From NCBI RefSeq assembly GCF_031928785.1, contig NZ_JARQAL010000003.1: a DNA stretch of 64,000 bases; one strand, given 5' to 3'. Under the pieces are notes generated by a model that had not been told where the DNA came from, ran no database searches, and was given only the letters and a program-made list of their open reading frames with translations. Shown in pieces: positions 17,101 to 24,762 of the stretch (within the stretch, counting starts at the first letter, position 1; every line of letters starts with the position of its first letter). Source of the DNA: Enterococcus_C asini_A. GTDB taxonomy: Bacteria > Bacillota > Bacilli > Lactobacillales > Enterococcaceae. Made by a program: the position numbers and the translations under genes.

Positions 17101-17967
17101 ATGGCTTTATTTAAAAAGAAAAATTATATCCGAATTAATCCCAATCGTAATCAAGCGCCAACTGTCAAGCCCGAGGTGCCAGACAATTTATGGGCGAAAT
17201 GTCCCAACTGTAAACACATGCTCTATACAAAAGACATCGGACTAGAAAAAATTTGTCCTTATTGCAGTTATAACTTTCGAATCAGTGCTTGGGAGCGCAT
17301 CGCCATTACGATTGACGAAAAGAGCTTTGAAGAATGGGACAATGATTTATTCACCCAAGATCCGTTAGACTTTCCAGGTTATCAAGAAAAAGTTCGCACC
17401 ATGCAGGAAAAAACGGGTTTAGATGAAGCGGTATTAACGGGACGAGCAACAATTCATGACGCTGATTTGGCTATTGGGATTATGGATTCTCACTTTATTA
17501 TGGGGAGCATGGGGACAGTAGTTGGGGAGAAAATTACGCGTTTGTTTGAAAAAGCTACTGATTTAAAACTACCAGTGGTAATTTTTACGGCTTCTGGTGG
17601 GGCCCGCATGCAAGAAGGAATTCTCTCCTTAATGCAAATGGCTAAAATCTCAGCAGCGGTAAAACGTCATAGTGAGGCAGGACTTTTTTATTTGACCGTT
17701 TTAACGGATCCTACAACTGGGGGCGTTACTGCAAGTTTTGCCATGGAAGGTGACATTATTTTAGCCGAACCCCAAAGCTTAATTGGTTTTGCTGGTCGGC
17801 GAGTGATTGAACAGACCATTAAACAAGAACTTCCAGAGGATTTCCAAAAAGCAGAATTTCTGCTGAAGCACGGTTTTGTGGATCAAATCGTACCTCGGAC
17901 TCAGCTAAAGACCAGAATTTACCAACTCTTGCAACTACACACAGAAAGGAAGTGGGGCGAGCAGTGA
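17101..17967 (+). CDS. accD: acetyl-CoA carboxylase carboxyltransferase subunit beta
   Basis: 288 residues. The N-terminal zinc ribbon has Cys pairs in CPNCKHMLYTKDIG and CPYCSYNF. The crotonase-fold core shows FTASGGARMQEGILSLMQMAK and LTDPTTGGVTASFAM. With AccA it transfers the carboxyl group from biotin to acetyl-CoA. ATG 17101 follows TAGGAGG. It overlaps accA by 4 bp if accA starts at 17964. Confidence 0.96.
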   Translation: MALFKKKNYIRINPNRNQAPTVKPEVPDNLWAKCPNCKHMLYTKDIGLEKICPYCSYNFRISAWERIAITIDEKSFEEWDNDLFTQDPLDFPGYQEKVRTMQEKTGLDEAVLTGRATIHDADLAIGIMDSHFIMGSMGTVVGEKITRLFEKATDLKLPVVIFTASGGARMQEGILSLMQMAKISAAVKRHSEAGLFYLTVLTDPTTGGVTASFAMEGDIILAEPQSLIGFAGRRVIEQTIKQELPEDFQKAEFLLKHGFVDQIVPRTQLKTRIYQLLQLHTERKWGEQ

Positions 17968-18746
17968 CCAGCGCAAATGAAATTGTTCAACTAGCTCGAG
18001 CAAAAGATCGGCCCACTGCTTTGGAATTTTTTGAGGAACTCTTTGAAGGGTACCAAGAGCTTCACGGAGATCGACTTTTCGCTGATGATGAAGCCATTAC
18101 AGGTGGGATTGCTTTTTTAGATAAGCGACCCGTCACTGTAATCGGCATTCAAAAAGGCCGCGACTTAAAGGAAAATTTGCAACGAAACTTCGGTGCTCCT
18201 CATCCAGAAGGGTATCGCAAAGCTTTGCGTTTAATGAAACAAGCCGAGAAATTTCAAAGACCGGTAATTACGTTTATTAATACAGCGGGGGCTTTTTGCG
18301 GTATTGGTGCTGAGGAACGAGGGGAAGGAGAGTCCATCGCCAAAAATTTGATGGGAATGTCCGACTTAAAAGTGCCGATTATCGCCATTATTATCGGCGA
18401 AGGAGGAAGTGGCGGCGCGCTAGCATTGGCAGTAGCCGATGAAGTGTGGATGCTGGAACACGCCATTTATGCTATTTTGTCTCCGGAAGGTTTTGCTTCT
18501 ATTTTGTGGAAAGATGGCAGCCGGGCTCCTGAAGCTGCTGAATTAATGAAAATTACTGCAGGTGAGTTATTAAAGATGGGTGTGGTAGATAAGGTTATTC
18601 CTGAAATGCTTCGAGGGCATCCCATTGAACGACGTAACTTAATGGAAAATCTTCGCAAACAATTAAGCAAGAAACTCAGTCAGTTATCCCAACTGCCAAC
18701 AGAGACTATACTAGAACAACGCTATCAGCGCTTTCGTAAATACTAA
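17964..18746 (+). CDS. accA: acetyl-CoA carboxylase carboxyltransferase subunit alpha
   Basis: 260 residues from GTG 17964, giving MTSANEIVQLARAKDRPTAL; the frame is open from GTG 17952, so four extra residues are possible. Core motifs are FEELFEGYQELHGDRLFADD, GRDLKENLQRNFGAPHPEGYRKALRLM, FINTAGAFCGIGAEERGE and IGEGGSGGALALAVAD. It is the last gene of the FabT operon and is followed by a strong terminator. Confidence 0.95.
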   Translation: MTSANEIVQLARAKDRPTALEFFEELFEGYQELHGDRLFADDEAITGGIAFLDKRPVTVIGIQKGRDLKENLQRNFGAPHPEGYRKALRLMKQAEKFQRPVITFINTAGAFCGIGAEERGEGESIAKNLMGMSDLKVPIIAIIIGEGGSGGALALAVADEVWMLEHAIYAILSPEGFASILWKDGSRAPEAAELMKITAGELLKMGVVDKVIPEMLRGHPIERRNLMENLRKQLSKKLSQLSQLPTETILEQRYQRFRKY

Positions 18747-18781
18747 AAAAGACAGTCTTCTTTTTGAGGACTGTCTTTTTT
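18745..18781 (+). terminator. fab/acc operon terminator
   Basis: GACAGTC (18751-18757) pairs with GACTGTC (18769-18775), extended by A-run/T-run pairing. The A-run overlaps the accA stop codon. Confidence 0.92.
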
Positions 18782-18910
18782 GTATAAAAATCCAAAAAAG
18801 CTAAAAAACTAAATAAAAAACGTGCAATCTACAAAGGCTTGTGCTAGGATGTATATTATATTAATTATTTCGTTTTAATTGTATAAATATTTATAAAAGG
18901 GGCGAGTGTT

Positions 18911-19744
18911 ATGAAAAAGATGATGAAATGGTCCATGACCTTGGGAGCGTTGTTTTTATTAGGAGCGTGCGGCAGTGGGGGCAAGGATTCTACTAGTAGT
19001 GAAAGTGAGGATACGAATAAGCTGGAAGAAGTCAAGAAAGCCGGTGTCTTAAAAGTCGGAACTTCTGCGGATTTTCCACCTTTTGAATTTCATACGATGG
19101 TGGATGGAAAGGATACCATTGTGGGAGCTGATGTGGATATGGTGAACGCCATTGCCAAAGAGCTGGGAGTCAAAGTACAGTGGAGTGATACAGAATTTGA
19201 TCCCATGTTGGCTTCTTTGCAACAAGGTAATTTAGATATGGGCGTTTCAGGGATTTCCGCTACGGCAGAACGAAAGAAAAACATGCTCTTCACAGAAAAC
19301 TATTATGCACCAAAACAAAATGTAGTAATCAAAAAAGAAAATATGGATAAATATACGGATATTGCCAGCTTGGAAGGATTGAAAGTCGGGGCGCAAAAAG
19401 GTTCCATTCAAGAAGGGATTGTGAAAGATCAGTTTAACGACTCTCAACTAGTCGCCGTGGGAAAAATTCCGAGTCTAGTGGTGGAAGTTAAACAAGGATC
19501 AATTGCTGCTCTGGTGTTGGAAGATAAGATTGCTGAGTCTTATGTGGCACAAAATGAGGATTTAGCTTTGGCTGACATTGAAGTAGCTTCATCAGATGAC
19601 GAGTCCTATGCGATTGCCTTACCAAAAGGCAGTGAAGACCTCCAAGAAGAATTGAATAAAATCTTAGACAAACTGATTGATGAAGGTAAGATTGATGAAT
19701 TTGTTGAAAAAAATACTGAATTGGCCAATACCCAAGCCAAGTAA
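18911..19744 (+). CDS. amino acid ABC transporter substrate-binding lipoprotein
   Basis: 277 residues. A lipoprotein signal peptide ends at the lipobox LLGAC, so Cys is lipidated and the protein is anchored outside the membrane. A Ser/Gly-rich linker leads to the type-3 solute-binding domain: GVLKVGTSADFPPFEF, MLASLQQGNLDMGVSGISATAERKK and the C-terminal DDESYAIALPKGS. Polar amino acid (glutamine-type) binding is inferred from the family. It heads a three-gene transporter operon; AAAGGGGCGAG precedes ATG 18911. Confidence 0.9.
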   Translation: MKKMMKWSMTLGALFLLGACGSGGKDSTSSESEDTNKLEEVKKAGVLKVGTSADFPPFEFHTMVDGKDTIVGADVDMVNAIAKELGVKVQWSDTEFDPMLASLQQGNLDMGVSGISATAERKKNMLFTENYYAPKQNVVIKKENMDKYTDIASLEGLKVGAQKGSIQEGIVKDQFNDSQLVAVGKIPSLVVEVKQGSIAALVLEDKIAESYVAQNEDLALADIEVASSDDESYAIALPKGSEDLQEELNKILDKLIDEGKIDEFVEKNTELANTQAK

Positions 19745-19762
19745 GCTATTGGAGCGATGTAA

Positions 19763-20452
19763 ATGAATTTCCAATTTTTAACCACGTATTATCCTTATTT
19801 TATTTACGGGACTATGGTAACGTTAATCATTTCAATCGTAACGATTGTCTTTGGGACTTTGATTGGCGTTTTGATGGCGTTATTAAAATTGTCAAAGCTA
19901 AAACTATTGCGTTTGTTTGCCAATTTGTATATTGAAATTTTTCGAGGGACGCCCATGCTTTTACAAATCATGATTGGGTTTACGCTCTTGCAAAATCTCT
20001 TTCGCCTACCGTTAATTTCCATTGGAATTTTGGATATTGATTTAAGCCGTTTGTTGCCGGGGATTATTGTGATTTCTTTGAATTCTGGGGCTTATGTGGC
20101 CGAAATTGTCCGAGGTGGTATCAATGGGGTAGACTATGGTCAATCAGAAGCAGCGGGTTCTTTGGGAATGCGGCCTTTGCAGACCATGCGCTATGTCATA
20201 TTGCCTCAAGCTTTACGGAATATTTTGCCACCATTAGGCAATGAATTCATCGTCTTAATTAAGGATTCTTCTTTGCTTTCGATTATTGGTATCTATGATT
20301 TGATGAACAGCGCCCAAATTGTAATTTCTAGCTCTTTTAATCCTTTAGGGCCCTATTTAATCGCTGGTTTGATTTATTTGGTATTAACCTTTACTACTTC
20401 AAGGCTTTTAAATCACTGGGAAAAATATTTAGGCAAGGGCTATCATCGCTAG
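19763..20452 (+). CDS. amino acid ABC transporter permease
   Basis: 229 residues, HisMQ-type membrane protein. Hydrophobic segments start at about residues 13, 50, 95 and 190. The ATPase-contact EAA loop is EAAGSLGMRPLQTMRYVILPQA. It lies 18 bp after the binding protein gene and 10 bp before the ATPase gene, in the same direction. Confidence 0.92.
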   Translation: MNFQFLTTYYPYFIYGTMVTLIISIVTIVFGTLIGVLMALLKLSKLKLLRLFANLYIEIFRGTPMLLQIMIGFTLLQNLFRLPLISIGILDIDLSRLLPGIIVISLNSGAYVAEIVRGGINGVDYGQSEAAGSLGMRPLQTMRYVILPQALRNILPPLGNEFIVLIKDSSLLSIIGIYDLMNSAQIVISSSFNPLGPYLIAGLIYLVLTFTTSRLLNHWEKYLGKGYHR

Positions 20453-20462
20453 GAGGGAAAGC

Positions 20463-21194
20463 ATGGAGGCATTAATTCAAGTTAATCAATTAGAAAAAGC
20501 CTTTGACAAAAATGCGGTCTTAAAAGGCATTGATACCCAGATCAAAAAAGGCGAAGTAGTGGTGATTATCGGCCCATCTGGTTCTGGGAAAAGTACCTTT
20601 CTGCGTTGTCTGAATTTATTGGAGACACCAACTAAAGGACAAGTGATCTTTGAAGGGGTGGATATTACAGACAAGCAAAACGACCTGTATAAAATGCGGG
20701 AAAAAATGGGAATGGTTTTTCAAAACTTCAATCTTTTTCCCAATATGACTGTCATGGAAAATGTAACTTTAGCTCCGATTAAAGTCAAACAGCAAAATAA
20801 AAGGGAAGCAATTGACGTGGGGAAACAGCTTTTGCAAAAAGTCGGTTTAGCAGAGAAGGCAGAAGCCTATCCTCAGTCTCTTTCCGGAGGCCAAAAGCAG
20901 CGTATCGCCATTGCCAGAGCTTTAGCGATGCAGCCAGATGTCATGCTTTTTGATGAACCAACTTCAGCTCTTGATCCAGAAATGGTAGGAGAAGTGTTGC
21001 AAGTTATGAAAGACTTGGCCAAAGAAGGCATGACCATGGTGATTGTCACCCATGAAATGGGGTTTGCCAAGGAAGTGGGAGACCGGATTTTGTTTATGGA
21101 TGATGGGATCATTATGGAAGAAGGCACACCAAATCAACTCTTTGAACATCCTCAAAATCCTCGAACTTGCGATTTTCTATCTAAAGTTTTGTAA
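20463..21194 (+). CDS. amino acid ABC transporter ATP-binding protein (GlnQ-type)
   Basis: 243 residues. Walker A is GPSGSGKSTFLRCLN, the Q-loop is in MVFQNFNLFPNMTV, the signature is LSGGQKQR and Walker B is VMLFDEPTSALDPEMVGEV, followed by the switch His in VIVTHEMGFAKEVGDR. This is the standard polar amino acid uptake ATPase. ATG 20463 follows AGGAGGG. A strong terminator ends the operon. Confidence 0.95.
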   Translation: MEALIQVNQLEKAFDKNAVLKGIDTQIKKGEVVVIIGPSGSGKSTFLRCLNLLETPTKGQVIFEGVDITDKQNDLYKMREKMGMVFQNFNLFPNMTVMENVTLAPIKVKQQNKREAIDVGKQLLQKVGLAEKAEAYPQSLSGGQKQRIAIARALAMQPDVMLFDEPTSALDPEMVGEVLQVMKDLAKEGMTMVIVTHEMGFAKEVGDRILFMDDGIIMEEGTPNQLFEHPQNPRTCDFLSKVL

Positions 21195-21212
21195 TGGAAA
21201 GTGTTCGTAAAT

Positions 21213-21247
21213 AAACCCAAGAGGTGTGATATCAGCCTCTTGGGTTT
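21213..21247 (+). terminator. ABC transporter operon terminator
   Basis: AAACCCAAGAGG (21213-21224) pairs perfectly with CCTCTTGGGTTT (21236-21247) around an 11-nt loop. Confidence 0.9.
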
Positions 21248-21272
21248 CCTTGTAAAAAAGTGTAATTTTTTC

Positions 21273-21301
21273 TTGCATTGTCAGAAAAACAGTTTTATAA
21301 T
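21273..21301 (+). promoter_or_regulatory. tRNA-Gly promoter
   Basis: TTGCAT (21273-21278), 17 bp, consensus TATAAT (21296-21301). The mature tRNA starts 10 bp further on. Confidence 0.88.
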
Positions 21302-21310
21302 AACAAACAT

Positions 21311-21381
21311 GCGGGTGTAGTTTAGTGGTAAAACATGAGCTTCCCAAGCTCACGTCGCGAGTTCGATTCTCGTCACCCGCT
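21311..21381 (+). tRNA. tRNA-Gly (anticodon CCC)
   Basis: 71 nt cloverleaf. The acceptor GCGGGTG pairs with CACCCGC and the discriminator is T. D stem GTTT/AAAC. Anticodon stem TGAGC/GCTCA holds the loop TTCCCAA, so positions 34-36 read CCC, which decodes GGG. T stem GCGAG/CTCGT with TTCGATT. CCA is not encoded. It is a stand-alone gene with its own promoter and terminator. Confidence 0.93.
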
Positions 21382-21393
21382 TCTTATAATGAG

Positions 21394-21433
21394 AAAGAGC
21401 TGTAGTCCTTGACATGGATTACAGCTCTTTTTG
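21394..21433 (+). terminator. tRNA-Gly terminator
   Basis: A 15-bp stem with one G·T pair (21394-21408 with 21416-21430), a 7-nt loop and a T-run. Confidence 0.9.
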
Positions 21434-21649
21434 TAGTGAAATAAAAATCGCTCAGTAAGTTTGAATTTATCGTATAATACAAGTATCAATGTTAAAAGGA
21501 AATTCCTTTAAGAAAGGATGGACTAAATTGGCTTTTATTTCGAGTTGGGGCTAGTTTATTGTTCTATCTTTTTCAGACAATTCCTCCTTTTATCAAAAGA
21601 ACAATTCTTTTATGTAACTTGTTAACATTTAGTTAGAGGGAGAATAGCT

Positions 21650-21934
21650 ATGATACTATTTGTTATAGGATGCTTCATTGTTGCAGCATTACTGCCGGGA
21701 ATTTTAGCCTCAAATGGAAGAATATCAGAAGCTGTGGCTCTATTGATTTTGGGAGGCGTCTTTATCACTGGGGGACTGTTGATTCTTTTGGGCAAGCAGT
21801 ATTATTTAGCGGCGGGAGTTTCATTGCGCAGTAAGCACTATTCCAACGAGGATATTCGTAAAGGACGTTTTAGTGGTACTGTTATTATCGGATTGGGAAT
21901 TTTATTAGAAATCATTGGTTTAGTGAGTTTGTAA
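21650..21934 (+). CDS. small membrane protein of unknown function
   Basis: 94 residues that I do not recognise. Three hydrophobic segments are visible: about 1-20 (MILFVIGCFIVAALLPGIL), 28-47 (AVALLILGGVFITGGLLILL) and 75-94 (VIIGLGILLEIIGLVSL). A basic loop LRSKHYSNEDIRKGRF lies between the last two and is probably cytoplasmic. GAGGGAG precedes ATG 21650. A TATAAT at 21473-21478, far upstream without a clear -35, may be its promoter, leaving a leader of about 165 nt. A terminator-like hairpin follows. Confidence 0.7.
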   Translation: MILFVIGCFIVAALLPGILASNGRISEAVALLILGGVFITGGLLILLGKQYYLAAGVSLRSKHYSNEDIRKGRFSGTVIIGLGILLEIIGLVSL

Positions 21935-21968
21935 TCTTTACTAGAAAAGAGCTTTCACAATAAAGTGC

Positions 21969-22010
21969 AAAAAGCTAGTAAATTTTTTTCAAAAAAGGCT
22001 AGCTTTTTTT
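21969..22010 (+). terminator. terminator after the small membrane protein gene
   Basis: AAAAAGCTAG (21969-21978) pairs with CTAGCTTTTT (21999-22008), with inner T-run/A-run pairing. The right arm runs into a T-tract. Confidence 0.7.
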
Positions 22011-22028
22011 GAAAATATTTGGCATAAT

Positions 22029-22245
22029 ACTGCTTGTCGGATAACTGACAGAGGATGTTAGCTTTATCTGATTGCCCTTTTTTATGAATAAATATGGTAC
22101 TCCCACCGTATTTATCAAATATGTCAATTACTTGCTTCTAGCCTTTGCTGGCGAAAATGATTTTCCCCAAAAATCCCGAAGCCAAGCATTGACAACTCCC
22201 CCCAAGCCACCTTTAGATACTCCCATCTGAAGGTGGCATTTTTTG
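22029..22245 (+). ncRNA. candidate small RNA with two ACTCCC-loop hairpins
   Basis: This 451-bp gap before pgm has no open frame of note. Hairpin A has an 11-bp stem (22088-22098 with 22105-22115) and the loop ACTCCC. Hairpin B has a 13-bp stem (22206-22218 with 22225-22237), the same loop ACTCCC, and a T-tract, so it is an intrinsic terminator. A further ACTCCCCCC (22195-22203) lies between them in a region without an obvious partner. An extended -10 sequence TGGCATAAT (22020-22028) could be the promoter. Exposed C-rich UCCC loops are the mark of Firmicutes sRNAs that pair with Shine-Dalgarno sites. The 5' end is a guess. Confidence 0.45.
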
Positions 22246-22309
22246 GCTAAGGTATAAAAATTTTACAAGTAAAACATAATAACTGGTCTAACTAGCCCAC
22301 TTCAAAGTT

Positions 22310-22361
22310 AAAACGCAACCGACACATGATAAAGAGTATCATGTGTCGGTTGCGTTTTTTT
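22310..22361. terminator. bidirectional terminator before the pgm 3' end
   Basis: A perfect 22-bp stem (22310-22331 with 22337-22358) around AAGAG, with A-run and T-run at the ends. It ends pgm transcription on the minus strand and any plus-strand transcript from the gap. Confidence 0.93.
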
Positions 22362-22386
22362 AGGAGGCTATCCGGTCTTTATTTGC

Positions 22387-23892
22387 TTACTTCATAGTTG
22401 ATACTATTTTTTCTAAAGGTGTCAAATCAACTTTGGAATAATTTTGGAAGAAAGCTTTTAGTTTTTCTAGGATTTCTGGGTTATGTCCGAGTTCATCATT
22501 TTCAATTTGTAAAACTAACAATGGCTCGTGTAAACTCATTCGCAACAGAAACCAGCCTGAGCCAAAAGGCGTGCTCATGGAAATTCGAATGCCCTCTTCG
22601 TTTTCTGGATTTACTTTCCAACCGGAGATGGTAGCCACATAGGCATTCAAATCCTCAATGACTTTCATACCAGTATTGCGGTAGTCAACTCCCTTAAGTG
22701 GAAAACGCAATTCCAAGGTTTCTGCCGGTTGTTTTAAATCGGCAATTAAATCGTCTAAGGTTTGGCCGGCTGCTTGCAGACTAGGAAGTAGCGTCAAAAT
22801 CTTAGCGATTACATAAGCACCATCGTCTAAGAAATAATTTTCTCGGAATGCGGCATGACCACTGGTTTCAATGGCTAAAGGACAATCGATACCGGCTTTA
22901 TTTAGGTCAATGGCTTCGTTAATAACGTTGCGGTAACCAGAAATATAACGCACTTGCCGGCCACCATGAGCTTCAATAAAGGTTTTTAAATGATCAGAAG
23001 TCGGGGAGTTGGTCACGATGGATGCTCCAGGCGACTCTTTTAATAAAATCATGCTTAAAACAGCAATCAGATTATTGCGATTTAGCACGTTGCCAGCTTG
23101 AGTAATCACCGCCGAACGATCCACATCTGTATCAAAAATAATGCCTAAATCAGCTTTCTCCCGTAAAACGGCAGTTCGAATGCTATTGATGGCTTCTTTA
23201 TTATCAGGATTGGGAATGTGGTTGGGAAAATGACCATCTGGTTCTAAAAATTGTGATCCGGTGGTGTCAGCTCCCAAAGGTTTTAAGACTTTTTCTGCAA
23301 AAAAACCGCCGGCCCCGTTACCTGCGTCTAAGATAATTTTCATCCCAGCAAGAGGTTGTAGATTATCAGGTTTTCTGCTACGAATTTTCGCCACTAAGTC
23401 TGCACTATAAGGGGTCAGTAAATCAGCCTCTTGAGCTACAGCGGCCCCATTTTTTTCTGTAGGTGTAGTATGCGTCAAAATATATTCAATATCACTTTTT
23501 TCAGCACCACCAGTTTTCGAGAAAATTTTGATACCATTGTAATAATAAGGCAAGTGACTTGCTGTGAGCATAATCGCAAAATCGCAGTCAAATTGAGGGA
23601 ATTGGGTCGCCATAAACATAGCCGGGGTAGTAGCCAGACCAAAGTCAATCACCTCAATGTCTTCAGTGAGAAAAACGCTTTTTAATGTGGCTGCTAAATC
23701 GGCTCCACTGATGCGGCTGTCTCGCCCAATGCCTAACGTAATCGGCTTATCGGTTTGATTGCGAAACCAATTTACCAATCCATAGGCGATTTCTTTGATG
23801 CTTTCTGAAGTGAGGTTTGCCTTGTGCTCAGCAGTGGAGATGGCAATTCCTCGAATATCGGAACCATTCTTCAATTCCAATAGGCTGCTCAT
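22387..23892 (-). CDS. phosphoglucomutase/phosphomannomutase family protein
   Basis: 501 residues from ATG 23892; the in-frame ATG at 23901 overlaps the AAAGGA site. Alpha-D-phosphohexomutase fold: the SDIRGIA N-terminal motif, the active-site phosphoserine loop LTASHLPYYYNGIK, the metal-binding FDTDVDRSAVI, the sugar loop ETSGHAAFRENYFLDDGA and a C-terminal phosphate-binding domain with EEGIRIS. It interconverts hexose 1- and 6-phosphates; glucose or mannose preference cannot be told. An extended -10 element TGGTATACT (23946-23938, minus strand) precedes it. It is monocistronic. Confidence 0.88.
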   Translation of the reverse strand: MSSLLELKNGSDIRGIAISTAEHKANLTSESIKEIAYGLVNWFRNQTDKPITLGIGRDSRISGADLAATLKSVFLTEDIEVIDFGLATTPAMFMATQFPQFDCDFAIMLTASHLPYYYNGIKIFSKTGGAEKSDIEYILTHTTPTEKNGAAVAQEADLLTPYSADLVAKIRSRKPDNLQPLAGMKIILDAGNGAGGFFAEKVLKPLGADTTGSQFLEPDGHFPNHIPNPDNKEAINSIRTAVLREKADLGIIFDTDVDRSAVITQAGNVLNRNNLIAVLSMILLKESPGASIVTNSPTSDHLKTFIEAHGGRQVRYISGYRNVINEAIDLNKAGIDCPLAIETSGHAAFRENYFLDDGAYVIAKILTLLPSLQAAGQTLDDLIADLKQPAETLELRFPLKGVDYRNTGMKVIEDLNAYVATISGWKVNPENEEGIRISMSTPFGSGWFLLRMSLHEPLLVLQIENDELGHNPEILEKLKAFFQNYSKVDLTPLEKIVSTMK

Positions 23893-24002
23893 ATCGTTCA
23901 TCCTTTCATTTGGAACCCTTTACACCTAGTATACCAAAATTCAAAAAACATTAAAGTAAAAATTACCAAAAAGATTTTTGCAGTGAACGGTAAAGGCAGT
24001 GG

Positions 24003-24032
24003 TTGTGATTAAGGGGGGCCTTTAGTTATAAA
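24003..24032 (+). promoter_or_regulatory. candidate promoter of the 21-residue peptide gene
   Basis: TTGTGA (24003-24008), 18 bp, TATAAA (24027-24032), about 38 bp before the TTG start. Confidence 0.45.
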
Positions 24033-24069
24033 GTGCTATTGATAATCAAAAGAAGGGGGAGACGGTTAG

Positions 24070-24135
24070 TTGACTTTAGTAGCAGGCTTGTTTGAGGAAG
24101 GCGTTAAGGTGGGCAAACAAATTCTTAAACGCTAG
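24070..24135 (+). CDS. candidate small amphipathic peptide (21 residues)
   Basis: A TTG-started frame of 21 codons, beginning MTLVAGLFEEGV and ending GKQILKR, with a stop codon directly upstream. A strong GGGGGAG site lies 8 bp before the start. Leu3, Leu7, Val14 and Ile18 line up on one helix face together with Val4, Phe8 and Leu19, while Glu9, Glu10, Lys13, Lys16, Lys20 and Arg21 lie on the other. There is no signal peptide. A promoter upstream and a terminator 36 bp downstream make a complete small unit. It resembles phenol-soluble-modulin or toxin-type peptides only in general character. It may also be chance. Confidence 0.35.
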   Translation: MTLVAGLFEEGVKVGKQILKR

Positions 24136-24155
24136 TATTCTTCGTATTTTTATTG

Positions 24156-24199
24156 TATAATCAGGGTTTGAGGAGTGCAGAAAATGTACTCCTTTTTTT
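24156..24199 (+). promoter_or_regulatory. yqeG promoter -10 and overlapping terminator hairpin
   Basis: TATAAT at 24156-24161 is a likely -10 for the yqeG operon with a weak -35. Just after it, AGGAGTGC (24171-24178) pairs with GTACTCCT (24186-24193) and seven T follow. The hairpin may end the upstream peptide transcript, or attenuate yqeG at its very start. Confidence 0.55.
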
Positions 24200-24231
24200 G
24201 AGAAAAGGACAACCAGTGAAGAGGAGTATCC

Positions 24232-24762
24232 ATGTTTTTAAGTTATAAACCAACCTGGATGGTAGAGGCAATCTATCAAATTACGCCAGCTCAATTGCAA
24301 AAGCAAGGCATTAAAGCCGTTCTAACTGACTTAGACAATACCTTGATTGCTTGGAATAATCCAAATGGTACGGAGGAGTTACGCAATTGGCTAGCTCAAA
24401 TGGAGCAAGCAGAAATTCCCGTTATTGTGGTCTCCAATAATAACGCGCAACGTGTAGCCAAGGCGATTGAGCCTTTTGGGCTAGAGTATATTTCCCGGGC
24501 ATTAAAACCTTTTGCGAGAGGAATTCATCAAGCTTGTCAACGTTTGGGTTTGCCCCCAGAAGCAGTAGTTATGGTAGGGGATCAGTTGATGACGGATATT
24601 AAAGCAGCTCACTCAGCAGGGGTGAAAAGCATTTTGGTAAAGCCGGTAGTTAATACAGATGGCTGGAATACCCGGATTAATCGTTTTTTTGAAAGCAAAA
24701 TAATGAAACATTTAGTGAAAAAAAATCCAGAGATGATCTGGCGAGGTGAACTACATGAGTGA
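24232..24762 (+). CDS. yqeG: YqeG family HAD IIIA-type phosphatase
   Basis: 176 residues. HAD motif I is LTDLDNTLIAW with the nucleophile Asp; motif II is in VIVVSNNN; motif IV is in MVGDQLMTDIKAAHSAGV. The family is named YqeG and its substrate is uncertain. AAGAGGAG precedes ATG 24232. It is the first gene of the yqeG–yqeM operon and overlaps yqeH by 8 bp. Confidence 0.9.
   Translation: MFLSYKPTWMVEAIYQITPAQLQKQGIKAVLTDLDNTLIAWNNPNGTEELRNWLAQMEQAEIPVIVVSNNNAQRVAKAIEPFGLEYISRALKPFARGIHQACQRLGLPPEAVVMVGDQLMTDIKAAHSAGVKSILVKPVVNTDGWNTRINRFFESKIMKHLVKKNPEMIWRGELHE

Noticed and set aside
21528..21554. 8-codon TTG mini-frame (MAFISSWG) after an AAAGGATGG site
   Set aside because: It is too short to separate from chance, with no terminator or known peptide family to support it.
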